From: Streptomyces sp. NBC_00287
Lineage (GTDB): Bacteria; Actinomycetota; Actinomycetes; Streptomycetales; Streptomycetaceae
NCBI RefSeq assembly: GCF_036173105.1
Contig: NZ_CP108053.1
Coordinates: forward strand, 1,612,001-1,676,000
Reading direction: 5' to 3'
DNA: 64,000 nucleotides
The stretch's first letter is position 1. The number at the start of each line of letters is the position of its first letter. Made by a program: the position numbers and the translations under genes. Positions 38,658-47,079 of the stretch are shown here, piece by piece. Below the pieces are notes generated by a model. That model ran no database searches. It was not told where the DNA came from and worked only from the letters and a program-made list of their open reading frames with translations.

Positions 38658-39523
38658 CGGACCGCGCCCTGGCCGTCGTCCGCGCGGGGGCCCTCACCAC
38701 CGTCCAGGACACCGGCCGCCCCGGCCACGCCCACCTCGGCGTGCCCCGCTCCGGTGCGCTCGACGCGCCCGCGGCGGCCCTGGTCAACCGCCTGGTGGGC
38801 AACCCGCCCGAGGCGGCGGTCCTGGAGACCACGCTCAACGGCGTTGCCGTACGCCCGCGTTCGACGGTCACGGCGGCAGTCGGCGGAGCCCCCTGTGCGG
38901 TCACGGTCGACGGCCGCCCGGTGGCCTGGGGCGCCCCGGTGCGCGTCCCCGCCGGGGCCGTACTGGACATCGGCCCCGCAGTCGCAGGCGTCCGCAGCTA
39001 TGTGGCCGTCTCCGGCGGCATCACCGTGGACCCGATCCTCGGCAGCCGTGCCACAGACCTGCTGTCGGGCCTCGGCCCCCCACCCCTGACGGACGGCACG
39101 GTTCTGCCCCTGGGACACCCGATCAACCTCCACGCGCGTGTGGACGTGGCCCCCCAACCCGCCCCGCCCGACGAACTGGTCCTCCATGTGACCCTGGGCC
39201 CCCGTGACGACTGGTTCACAGCGGAGGCCGTACGAATCTTCACCTCCCGCACCTACCGCGTGTCCCCCGCGAGCAACCGCATCGGCCTGCGCACCGAGGG
39301 CCCCGCGCTGGAGCGAGCGATCACCGGCGAACTCCCCAGCGAGGGCATGGTGCTGGGCGCGATTCAGGTCCCCCCGGACGGCAGACCGGTGGTGTTCCTG
39401 GCGGACCACCCGACCACCGGGGGCTACCCGGTGATCGCGGTGGTCCAGGCCCAGGACCTACCGGCGGTGGCCCAGGCGGTGCCAGGAACCCAGGTCCGCT
39501 TCATAACCGTACGGGCACGGTGA
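38654..39523 (+). CDS. pxpC: 5-oxoprolinase subunit C (KipA family)
   Basis: A 289-residue KipA/biotin-dependent carboxyltransferase-like protein, subunit C of PxpABC. It shows GALTTVQDTGRPGHAHLGVPRSGALD near the start, YVAVSGGI in the middle and GYPVIAVVQAQDLPAVAQ near the end. Full length. It closes the operon; a Streptomyces-type intergenic element follows at once. Confidence 0.93.
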   Translation: MTDRALAVVRAGALTTVQDTGRPGHAHLGVPRSGALDAPAAALVNRLVGNPPEAAVLETTLNGVAVRPRSTVTAAVGGAPCAVTVDGRPVAWGAPVRVPAGAVLDIGPAVAGVRSYVAVSGGITVDPILGSRATDLLSGLGPPPLTDGTVLPLGHPINLHARVDVAPQPAPPDELVLHVTLGPRDDWFTAEAVRIFTSRTYRVSPASNRIGLRTEGPALERAITGELPSEGMVLGAIQVPPDGRPVVFLADHPTTGGYPVIAVVQAQDLPAVAQAVPGTQVRFITVRAR

Positions 39524-39532
39524 CCCCGGTAC

Positions 39533-39575
39533 GGGGCGCGGGGAACTGCGCGTCCAGCCCCCACGAACCCGCAGA
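39533..39575. repeat. Streptomyces intergenic repeat element
   Basis: The block that reads CGGGGCGCGGGGAACTGCGC at 39532-39551 and continues through CCAGCCCCCACG is, from memory, one of the most abundant short intergenic elements in Streptomyces genomes, usually just downstream of stop codons. Here it fills the gap between the convergent pxpC and SGNH genes and may act as a terminator or transcript end. Confidence 0.6.
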
Positions 39576-39582
39576 CAACCGA

Positions 39583-40434
39583 CTACGCCGCATCCGGCTG
39601 CTGCTCCGCAACGGACAACGCAGCCAGCGCCGCCGACACCGCATGCGCCGTCCGCAGATCCAGCCGCGCGCTCGTCCCACGCGCGCGGTGCCGCATCTCA
39701 TCCATGGCCAGCGTCAGAAGCTGAGGCAACAGATCAGTGCACCGCCGGACCACCCACCCCGTCCCCGCGGTGGCCAGCCACCACAGACTCGCCGACTTGG
39801 TGGGAGCCGGAAACTCGGGCTCGGGCGCGGGCGCGACACCAGTAGCCAGCCCGCCCTCCGCCAGCAACGCATGGAACCGCACCGCCAGTTGCCGATGCCC
39901 CCGCTCCCCCGGATGCAGCCGATCCGCGCTCCACATCCCACGGTCGGTGATCCAGGCACCCTCGGCCGCATGCAGATGCACCGCGTCGTACCGCTCGGAC
40001 AGCGCGTGCACCACCGTGTTGACCGCCCGCTGGCGCCGGGCCAGCGGACGCGCCAGCGCCCCCGGAAGACCGAGCATCGCCCCCGGATCCGGCAGACAGG
40101 CGGTCAGCACGACCGCCCCCTGAGCGGTGAGAGCGGCGTACACCTTGTCCAACCGCGCCGCCACGGCCTGGATGTCGAAGGTGCAGCGCAGCGTGTCGTT
40201 CACGCCGACGACGACGGACACCACGTCCGGCCGCAGCGCCAGCGCGTCGGGCAGTTGTCGTTCCAGTACGTCCCCTGTCTGCGCCCCGCTGACGGCGAGG
40301 TTGGTGAAGTCCACGGGCTGTTCGGCGAGCCCGCCGGCGAGCAGCGCGGCCCAGCCGCGCCACCCGTCCCCGACGGGATCACCCACGCCCTCGGTCAGTG
40401 AATCCCCGAGGGCGGCGAAGCGCAGCGGTCTCAT
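39583..40434 (-). CDS. SGNH/GDSL-family hydrolase
   Basis: A 283-residue esterase/lipase-like SGNH hydrolase. Block I FAALGDSLTEGVGD carries the nucleophilic Ser at about residue 12; block II contains LAVSGAQTGD, block III VVVGVNDT and block V WSADRLHPGERGH with the Asp and His of the triad. No signal peptide, so cytoplasmic. ATG 40434 overlaps the stop of the upstream glycosyltransferase by four bases, making a three-gene unit that may modify a glycolipid or polysaccharide. C-terminal about 80 residues are extra and not recognised. Confidence 0.88.
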   Translation of the reverse strand: MRPLRFAALGDSLTEGVGDPVGDGWRGWAALLAGGLAEQPVDFTNLAVSGAQTGDVLERQLPDALALRPDVVSVVVGVNDTLRCTFDIQAVAARLDKVYAALTAQGAVVLTACLPDPGAMLGLPGALARPLARRQRAVNTVVHALSERYDAVHLHAAEGAWITDRGMWSADRLHPGERGHRQLAVRFHALLAEGGLATGVAPAPEPEFPAPTKSASLWWLATAGTGWVVRRCTDLLPQLLTLAMDEMRHRARGTSARLDLRTAHAVSAALAALSVAEQQPDAA

Positions 40435-41591
40435 GCCACGCCCTCCGGCACCCGGGCTCGCCCGGGGACGGGCACGTCGTGCGCGGTGAGGAATGCGGTG
40501 ACCGCGGTGTCCCAGCCGAAAAGCTCGGCACGCGCGCGTGCCGCCTCGCGCCGCTCGGCCTCGGGACGGGCGAGGAGCTTCTCCACGGCGTCGGCGAATG
40601 CCTCCCCGTGGTCCGCGGCGACGGCCCCGGCGGAGCCGATCACCTCCGGCAGCGCGGACGACGTGCTGACCGCCACGGGCGTACCGCACGCCATCGCCTC
40701 CAGGGCGGCGAGGCCGAAGGTCTCCGCGGGCCCCGGCGCCATGCACACGTCCGCCGATGCCTGGAGCGCCCCGAGCATGGCCCGGTCGGAGACATGTCCG
40801 AGGAAGGTCACCGGCAGCCCGCGCTCCCGCGCCCGCTGTTCGAGACGCGGCCGCAGCGGCCCGTCACCGGCCACCACCAGCACCGCCCGTCGCCCACGGC
40901 CGAGCAGCGCCTCCAGCGCGTCCAGCGCGGTCTGGGGCCGCTTCTCCACCGAGAGACGGGTGCAGGTGACGAGCAGCGCCTCGTCCAGGCGCGCGTGCCG
41001 GGCGCGCAGCCCCGCGTCGCGCATGGCGGGGTGCCGCTGCACCAGGTCGACGCCGAGCGGAGCGCGTACGACGTTGCGGGCGCCGATCCGTATGAACTCC
41101 CGCTCGGCGAACTCCGTGGTGCACACCACGCGCGAGTAGGTGTGGGCCGTACGGACGTTGAGGGCGTCGGCGGCGCGGCGGGCGGCGCCCTCGGGCACTC
41201 CCCAGGTGCGCAGGACGCCGTCAGCGGTCTCGTGGGAGACCATCACGGCGGGCACGCGCGCGCGTCGCGCCCACTTCCCGGTCCACCTGAGCGTCGTACG
41301 GTCGGAGACCTCCAGGCGGTCCGGACCGAGCTCCTCCAGAAGTGCGGCCACGCGCCGCTTGTCGGTCAGGACGCGGTAGCCGCCGGTGCCGGGCAGCAGC
41401 GGCCCGGGCAGGGTGATGACCCGGCCCTGCTCGGTCTCCTGGTCGGTGTGGCGCTCGCCGGGCACGATGAGCACCGGCTCGTGCCCGGCCGCCTTGAAGC
41501 CCTTGCCGAGCTCACGCAGCGCCGTGCGCAGTCCGCCGGAGGCGGGCGCGACGAAGTTCGCGAGCCGGACGATACGCAGTGACTCGTTCAC
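40431..41591 (-). CDS. GT4-family glycosyltransferase
   Basis: A 386-residue retaining GT-B glycosyltransferase. N-terminal VRLANFVAPASGGLRTALRELGKG is the acceptor-side glycine loop; the C-terminal half has the donor motif PAETFGLAALEAMACGTPV with the E-x7-E pair that binds the nucleotide sugar. The likely donor is a GDP- or UDP-hexose; acceptor unknown. Four-base overlaps on both sides tie it to the SGNH hydrolase and to the second glycosyltransferase. Confidence 0.88.
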   Translation of the reverse strand: MNESLRIVRLANFVAPASGGLRTALRELGKGFKAAGHEPVLIVPGERHTDQETEQGRVITLPGPLLPGTGGYRVLTDKRRVAALLEELGPDRLEVSDRTTLRWTGKWARRARVPAVMVSHETADGVLRTWGVPEGAARRAADALNVRTAHTYSRVVCTTEFAEREFIRIGARNVVRAPLGVDLVQRHPAMRDAGLRARHARLDEALLVTCTRLSVEKRPQTALDALEALLGRGRRAVLVVAGDGPLRPRLEQRARERGLPVTFLGHVSDRAMLGALQASADVCMAPGPAETFGLAALEAMACGTPVAVSTSSALPEVIGSAGAVAADHGEAFADAVEKLLARPEAERREAARARAELFGWDTAVTAFLTAHDVPVPGRARVPEGVA

Positions 41592-42718
41592 GCCGCCGCC
41601 ACCTTCGCCCTGCGGCCGGCCAGCACATCGGCGTAGTGGCCGATGAGCTGGTCGCCGACGGCCGCCCAGGTGCGCCCCTCGACCATCGCGCGCGCGGCGG
41701 TGCCGTAGGCCGTACGCATGGCGGGGTCGGCCTGGAGTGCCCGCACCGCCTCGCGTACGGCGTTCGCGTCACCGGGCGGGAAGAGCAGCCCGGTGTGCCG
41801 GTGGGCGACCAGGTCGAGCGGGCCGCCGGCGGCGGGCGCGACGACGGGCACACCGCTGGCCATGGCCTCCTGCACGGTCTGGCAGAAGGTCTCGAAGGGG
41901 CCGGTGTGCGCGAAGACGTCCAGCGAGGCGAAGATCCGGGCGAGGTCGTCGCCGGTGCGGCGGCCCAGGAAGACCGCGCCGGGCAGGGCCTGCTCCAGGT
42001 TGGGGCGGCTCGGTCCGTCGCCCACGATGACGACCTTGACGCCGTCCAGGCGGCAGGCGCCGGCCAGCAGTTCGATGTGCTTCTCGGGGGCGAGCCGGCC
42101 GACGTAGCCGACGATCAGCTCGCCGTTCGGGGCGAGTTCCCGGCGCAGTGCGTCGTCCCGGAGGTCGGGGCGGAAGCGGACGGTGTCCACACCGCGCGGC
42201 CACAGCTTGACCCGGGGCACGCCATGGGCCTCCAGGTCGTGCAGGGACGGGCTGGACGGGGCGAGGGTGAGGTCGGCGGCGGAGTGGACGGAGCGGATGC
42301 GGCGCCAGGCCGCGGCCTCGCCGGCGCCCACGTAGGTACGGGCGTATCCGGCCAGGTCGGTCTGGTAGACGGCGACGGCGGGGATGCCGAGCCGGGCGGC
42401 GGCGGCCATGCCGCGGACGCCGATGATGAAGGGGCTGGCCAGGTGGACCATATCGGCGTTGTGCTCGATCAGCGTCGAGGCAAGGCGCCTGCTGGGGAGG
42501 GCGACGCGCACCTGGGGGTAGCCGGGGAGCGGTAGGGAGGGGACATGGACGACGGGGCAGGGCGCGAGAGCGCCGAGCTTGCTCCCGGGAGCGGGGGCCG
42601 GGGCAACGACGACGGGGGCGTGACCGCGATCGACGAGGTGTCGGGCGGTCTGGAGCGCGCAGTGGGCCACGCCGTTCACATCGGGGGGAAAGGATTCGGT
42701 CACGATGACGACACGCAT
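41588..42718 (-). CDS. GT4-family glycosyltransferase (alpha-mannosyltransferase-like)
   Basis: A 376-residue GT-B enzyme. It begins MRVVIVTESFPPDVNGVAH, the loop typical of GDP-mannose-dependent alpha-mannosyltransferases of the MgtA/PimB kind, followed by SPFIIGVRGMAAAARLGIP and VYQTDLAGYARTY; the E-x7-E pair is in GPFETFCQTVQEAMASGVPV. It probably acts on a lipid acceptor at the inner leaflet, but the acceptor is not visible. First gene of the three-gene unit. Confidence 0.88.
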   Translation of the reverse strand: MRVVIVTESFPPDVNGVAHCALQTARHLVDRGHAPVVVAPAPAPGSKLGALAPCPVVHVPSLPLPGYPQVRVALPSRRLASTLIEHNADMVHLASPFIIGVRGMAAAARLGIPAVAVYQTDLAGYARTYVGAGEAAAWRRIRSVHSAADLTLAPSSPSLHDLEAHGVPRVKLWPRGVDTVRFRPDLRDDALRRELAPNGELIVGYVGRLAPEKHIELLAGACRLDGVKVVIVGDGPSRPNLEQALPGAVFLGRRTGDDLARIFASLDVFAHTGPFETFCQTVQEAMASGVPVVAPAAGGPLDLVAHRHTGLLFPPGDANAVREAVRALQADPAMRTAYGTAARAMVEGRTWAAVGDQLIGHYADVLAGRRAKVAAA

Positions 42719-42857
42719 ACCGGTGTTGTCGCCGTGCTGGACGTGGCCGCGTCAACGTGGATCTTTCCGAACAGGGAACGTCCCATGAGCGTTGCGCTGC
42801 ACACCCGAGCAGGTCAGGCCGTGTCCATGCCCGCCTGACCCGCGGGTCACCTCTCGT

Positions 42858-44276
42858 TCACCCTGCGGGCGTGTCGGGCCCGATCCGGCTACGAACGGCT
42901 GTCTGGACCTCGGCCTCCTCCGCCGGGTCGGCGGCGAGTCGGCGCAGTCGCTCCACGACGCGGTTGTCACCGGTCTCGGCATGCCGGGCGGCGATCTCGC
43001 GGGTGGTCTCCTCGCAGTCCCAGAGGCATTCGACGGCGAATCCGGCGGGGAAGGAGGGATCGGTCGCGGCCAGGGCACGTGCGGTGCGGCCGCGGAGATG
43101 GGAGGAGGCGGTCTCTCGGTAGATATGGCGCAGGACGGGGGCCGCGCAGGCGATGCCGAGCCGTCCGGTGCCGTCCACGAGGGTCCACAGGGTCGGTGCG
43201 TCGGGCCCCTCGCCCCGGACGGCCTCCCGCAGCGCCGCGAGGACCAGGTCGCTGTCCTGGGCCCCGCCGCGGCAGGCGAGCATGCGTCCGGCTGAGGCGC
43301 CCAGCGGATCGGGCCGCCGGGCCCAGCCGCGGGCCCGGTCGACGGCGGCGACACTGCGCATCCGTTCGAAGGCGTCGACGGCGGCCTCCACGACGGGCGG
43401 CGGCCCTGCCGTCACGGCCGCCTCGATCAGGTCGAGGGCGTCCCGGTCGTTACTGTCGGCGAGGTAGCGCAGGGCGGTGCAGCGGGCGCCCTCGGTGCCG
43501 TCCTTGGCGGCCTGCACGATCTCGGGCCGGTCCTCGGGGCCCGCCACGGCGGTGAGACACCGGGCGGCCGGCACATGGAGCGCGGCGCCGCGGTCGACAC
43601 CCTGTTGTGCCCACTCGAAGACGGCCCGCACACTCCACCCCGGGCGGGGCCCGGTGGGGCGCATCTGCCGCTGCCAGCGGTCGAAACAGCCGGCCTCGTG
43701 AGCGGCACGCACACGCGTGGCGACCGATTCGCGCGAATCCTCCGCCCACAGCCGCCAGGGCCGTGGCTCAAAAGCGTCGCGTACGGCGGCGGCCAGCTCG
43801 GCCTCGCCCTCGGCGTCGGTGGAAAAGCGCGCCAGGACGGGCGCGGCGAGGGCGCGCAGTCCTGCGTCGTCGTCGCGCAGCGCCAGCTCGTCCAGGGCCC
43901 AGGCCCAGTTGGCGCCCGTGGCGGCGTACCTGCGCAGCAGGGCGAGCGCGTCCCGCCTGCCGTAGGAGGCGAGGTGGCCGAGGACGGCCAGGGTGAGGCC
44001 GGTGCGTGACTCCTCGGTGTCGAAGACGTCCTCGACATCGAAGAGATGGGCCTCGATCTCGTCCAGCTCGCCGTTCAGGTCGAGGAAGAGCCGGGCGTAG
44101 TACAGGGAGCGGTTCTCCACCTGCCAGTCGTGGCGGGGGTCGCTGAGCACGCAGTGGTTCAGTGCCGCGAGCGCTTCGGCGCGCGGTGCGGTGAGCGCGT
44201 GCAGCGTGCCGTCGCCGCGGCCCCTCTGGAGCAGGCCGAGCAGCGTACCGCTGGGCGCTATGACCGGATCGAACAT
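42858..44276 (-). CDS. HEAT-like repeat protein
   Basis: About 472 residues made of repeated helix pairs with a strong Ala/Leu/Arg pattern, e.g. RTGLTLAVLGHLASYGRRDALALLRRYAATGANW, CTALRYLADSNDRDALDLIEAA and VVERLRRLAADPAEEAEV. These look like HEAT/armadillo repeats, a scaffold for protein binding; no catalytic motif is seen. ATG 44276 is chosen over GTG 44291 because AGGCTG lies upstream. Function unknown. Confidence 0.8.
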   Translation of the reverse strand: MFDPVIAPSGTLLGLLQRGRGDGTLHALTAPRAEALAALNHCVLSDPRHDWQVENRSLYYARLFLDLNGELDEIEAHLFDVEDVFDTEESRTGLTLAVLGHLASYGRRDALALLRRYAATGANWAWALDELALRDDDAGLRALAAPVLARFSTDAEGEAELAAAVRDAFEPRPWRLWAEDSRESVATRVRAAHEAGCFDRWQRQMRPTGPRPGWSVRAVFEWAQQGVDRGAALHVPAARCLTAVAGPEDRPEIVQAAKDGTEGARCTALRYLADSNDRDALDLIEAAVTAGPPPVVEAAVDAFERMRSVAAVDRARGWARRPDPLGASAGRMLACRGGAQDSDLVLAALREAVRGEGPDAPTLWTLVDGTGRLGIACAAPVLRHIYRETASSHLRGRTARALAATDPSFPAGFAVECLWDCEETTREIAARHAETGDNRVVERLRRLAADPAEEAEVQTAVRSRIGPDTPAG

Positions 44277-44576
44277 GGGAAACAGCCTCACATCAAGCGT
44301 CGACGCAACCGGGGACGTGCTCTACCTGGCCGCGTGACAACACGTCGGGGCGCCCGCCGTTTCCTGCTTGCTGTAAGCCATCTTCCTCTGCCTCTCGTCG
44401 GTGGCCCATGCGGACCGCATCACGGCCCGCGCGGTGCGGCAACACCTGCCCAGCCATCGCGTCCGTGAATCACGACGTCATGATGACTCGGCAGTTCCAT
44501 CTACCGCGACCGAAATTTCGGCGGCCCTTTACCGCCTCCCCCGTTTTCTGTGTCGTAGCTGGTCAGAGCGTACGGA
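44277..44576. other. Intergenic region, nothing recognised
   Basis: Three hundred bases between the HEAT-like protein and the ankyrin protein, both on the minus strand. The part at 44480-44570 is less GC-rich. No conserved gene, hairpin or clear promoter pair was found; it should contain the promoter of the HEAT-like gene and the end of the ankyrin transcript. Confidence 0.5.
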
Positions 44577-44969
44577 TCAGTGTGCGCCGAACAATTCCAG
44601 CAGTTCCGTCTTGCCGAACATCCGGGCGGTGTCGACGGCCGACGGAGTGCCCGCCGACGGATCGGCGCCGCCCTCCAGAAGAGCCTTGATGACTTCCGTC
44701 TCGCCCTTGAACACGGCCCCGGCGAGCGGGGTCTGGCCCCGGTCGTTGATCCGGTCGGCCTCGGCGCCACGCGCGAGCAGTGCGCGCACCGCCTCGGCGT
44801 GGCCGTGGTAGGCGGCGAGCATCACCAGGGAGTCGCCACGGTCATTGGTGAGGTTGGCCGGAACGCCCGCGTCGAGATACGCCACAAGCGCCTCGGTCCG
44901 CCCCTGCCGGGCCAGATCGAAGATCTTGGTCGCCAGCTCCACGACCTCGGGGTCGGGGGCTTCACTCAT
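44577..44969 (-). CDS. Ankyrin-repeat protein
   Basis: A 130-residue protein built of about three ankyrin repeats, with the consensus turns DRGDSLVMLAAYHGHAEAVRALLARGAEAD and DRGQTPLAGAVFKGETEVIKALLEGGADP. Likely a small cytoplasmic binding protein. No signal peptide. It is divergent from smeA across 260 bases. Confidence 0.9.
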   Translation of the reverse strand: MSEAPDPEVVELATKIFDLARQGRTEALVAYLDAGVPANLTNDRGDSLVMLAAYHGHAEAVRALLARGAEADRINDRGQTPLAGAVFKGETEVIKALLEGGADPSAGTPSAVDTARMFGKTELLELFGAH

Positions 44970-45229
44970 CGCCGGACCGCCTCTCCATACAACCGTTCAG
45001 GTGAATCGCCAGGGTACTGGCTCGCGGGGCACATGACCCGTTGTGCCCGAGGTAAAGATCAGCACGGACCCGGTCGGACGCAAGAGCCCAGCTCATCCAG
45101 CCCAGGACGACTCCGCCAACCGAGGGAAATTTGCCGAAATTCACTCAGTTGCACCTTTTATCGTATGGATACATCCTGTGAGCCTGGAAGTACTCATGGT
45201 GACTGTCCCCACGAACCAGGAGAACTCAA

Positions 45230-45424
45230 ATGATCCTGTCCATCTCAGGCGTGGTCCTGCTCGGCATCATCGTCTTCCTCTTCTTCAAGAAGGACGGACT
45301 CAAGGCCTCGCATGCCCTCGTCGCGGCCCTGTTCGGCTTCTATCTGGCCAGTACGGCCATCGCTCCGAGCATCAAGGCCGGCGGCGAGAGCCTGGCGAGC
45401 CTGCTCGGCGGCATCAAGTTCTGA
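45230..45424 (+). CDS. smeA: Small membrane protein SmeA
   Basis: A 64-residue protein with a hydrophobic N-terminal helix (ILSISGVVLLGIIVFLFF), a KKDG turn and a second apolar stretch (LVAALFGFYLASTAIAP). In S. coelicolor the same small gene sits directly before sffA and the protein targets SffA to sporulation septa. Gene order and size match. An AGGAGAA precedes the ATG. The stop is 37 bases before sffA. Confidence 0.85.
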   Translation: MILSISGVVLLGIIVFLFFKKDGLKASHALVAALFGFYLASTAIAPSIKAGGESLASLLGGIKF

Positions 45425-45461
45425 CGCCCCTCCCGTCCGTACGCACCTTCAGGAGACAGCA

Positions 45462-47066
45462 GTGGCCCGGCGCCCCCTCCCCCGCATCCTGAGCACAGGC
45501 AGCGCGCAGATCGCCCGGAGCCGGGAGCTGGCCCGGACGGCGGCCGACAGCGCCACCGACGTCCTCCACCCGCTGATCACGATCACCCGCGGGCTGCGCC
45601 GGCTGGCATCGGCCGGGCGGCGCAAGTGGGCCGACACCCCCAAGGACAAGCGCGGGCCGCTGCTGTTCCTGGTGGCCTCGGTGATCCTGGTCGTGGCGCT
45701 CGTCCCGTACGGCCCGCTGCTCGCCGTCATCACGCTGATGGCGGCGGCAGCCTGGCAGGGCCGGGACCGCACCCCGGCGGCCCCCGAAGGCCCGGACGAG
45801 TCCCAGACGGAACGCCTGAAGTCGCTGTACGAGGCGCTGGTCCCGTACTTCTCGACCGCGGAGGACCCCGCCCCGCTGTACTCCCACGGCGGCGAGTGGG
45901 AGAGCGCCTTTCCCGAGTACGGGTTCGACGCCTCGGGACGCGTCACGAGCCTCACGATCCGCTACCCGGCCTACTTCACCGACGGCGAGCCCGACTCCCG
46001 CGCGCGGATCGAGCATCTGCTCACCGCCAAGTCGGGCCGCGGCCGGGAGTACCGCTTCGCCTGGGACGAGGAGGGCAACCAGCTCTCCCTCGCCGTCCTG
46101 CCGCCGCTGCCCACCGACATCGCCGCCCAGCGCTTCGTCACGGCCCCCGGCGAGACGGTCCTCGGCTTCACCGACCCCGGCGAGGTCCAGCGCACACTCC
46201 CCCTCACCCACGGCGAGGAGCAGCGCGACATGCCGCCGGTCGTCTGGCGCACCGGCGTCCGCTCCACCGAGCCCCATCTGCTGATCATGGGCCAGCCCGG
46301 CAGCGGCACCTCCACCCTGCTCCGCTCGATCGCCCTCCAGGCCCTCCAGTACGGCGATGTGGTCGTCGTCGAGGGCGGCGCCACCGGCGAGTACGCCTGC
46401 CTCACCGGCCGGGACGGCGTCCTCGCCGTGGAGTGCGCGCTGGCCGGAGCCCTGGCCAGCCTGGAGTGGGCCGCGCACGAGACGGAGCGCCGGCTGATCG
46501 CGCTCAACCGCGCCCGGCAGGCCGGTCATCCGCCGCCGGAGGACACCAAGCGCCCCCTTTGGCTCCTCCTGGACCGCCCGACCGCCTTCGCCCACCTCGC
46601 CGCCACCGACGGCCACAAGGACCCCCAGTCCCTGCTCCAGGTACCACTGCGGCACGGCCGCGCGGCGAACGTCACGGTGGTGGTGGCCGACCAGTTCGAC
46701 AGCGCGGAACTCCTGAGCGAGCCCGTGCGCCAGCACGCACGCGCGCGTGCCGTACTCGGCCCCGCGACGGCGGAACAGCTGACGGCATTCCTGGGCGCGC
46801 CCCCGCACACCACCCCGATCACCCAGGTCCCCCCGGGCCGCGGCTACGCCCGCCTGGGCACGGGCCCGGTCCTGCGCCTCCAGGTCCCGGCCACCCCGGA
46901 CCCCTACGACGACGCCACCAGCGACGCCCACCGCCAGGCCGTCCTCGACCTGCTCCCGCCCCGCACTACCCCGGCGGACGCGGAACAGCAGCCGGACCCG
47001 GAGCCCGTAGAGGCAGAAGCAGTAGCGGCGGAAGCAGTGGCGGCGGAGCCTTCACAACTCTCGTAG
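45462..47066 (+). CDS. sffA: SffA, FtsK/SpoIIIE-like septal protein with altered P-loop
   Basis: A 534-residue protein. Two adjacent transmembrane helices (about 68-100; LLFLVASVILVVALVPYGPLLAVITLMAAAA) are followed by a cytoplasmic FtsK/SpoIIIE-like domain. Walker A reads GQPGSGTS at residues 277-284: the catalytic Lys is Thr283. Walker B is PLWLLLDRPT. The C-terminal tail is rich in acidic and Ala residues. In S. coelicolor SffA is a septum-localised DNA-translocase-like protein of sporulating hyphae whose localisation needs SmeA. The changed P-loop suggests ATP use is lost or altered. GTG 45462 follows AGGAGACAGCA. Confidence 0.85.
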   Translation: MARRPLPRILSTGSAQIARSRELARTAADSATDVLHPLITITRGLRRLASAGRRKWADTPKDKRGPLLFLVASVILVVALVPYGPLLAVITLMAAAAWQGRDRTPAAPEGPDESQTERLKSLYEALVPYFSTAEDPAPLYSHGGEWESAFPEYGFDASGRVTSLTIRYPAYFTDGEPDSRARIEHLLTAKSGRGREYRFAWDEEGNQLSLAVLPPLPTDIAAQRFVTAPGETVLGFTDPGEVQRTLPLTHGEEQRDMPPVVWRTGVRSTEPHLLIMGQPGSGTSTLLRSIALQALQYGDVVVVEGGATGEYACLTGRDGVLAVECALAGALASLEWAAHETERRLIALNRARQAGHPPPEDTKRPLWLLLDRPTAFAHLAATDGHKDPQSLLQVPLRHGRAANVTVVVADQFDSAELLSEPVRQHARARAVLGPATAEQLTAFLGAPPHTTPITQVPPGRGYARLGTGPVLRLQVPATPDPYDDATSDAHRQAVLDLLPPRTTPADAEQQPDPEPVEAEAVAAEAVAAEPSQLS

Positions 47067-47079
47067 CCGCCCACGCCGG

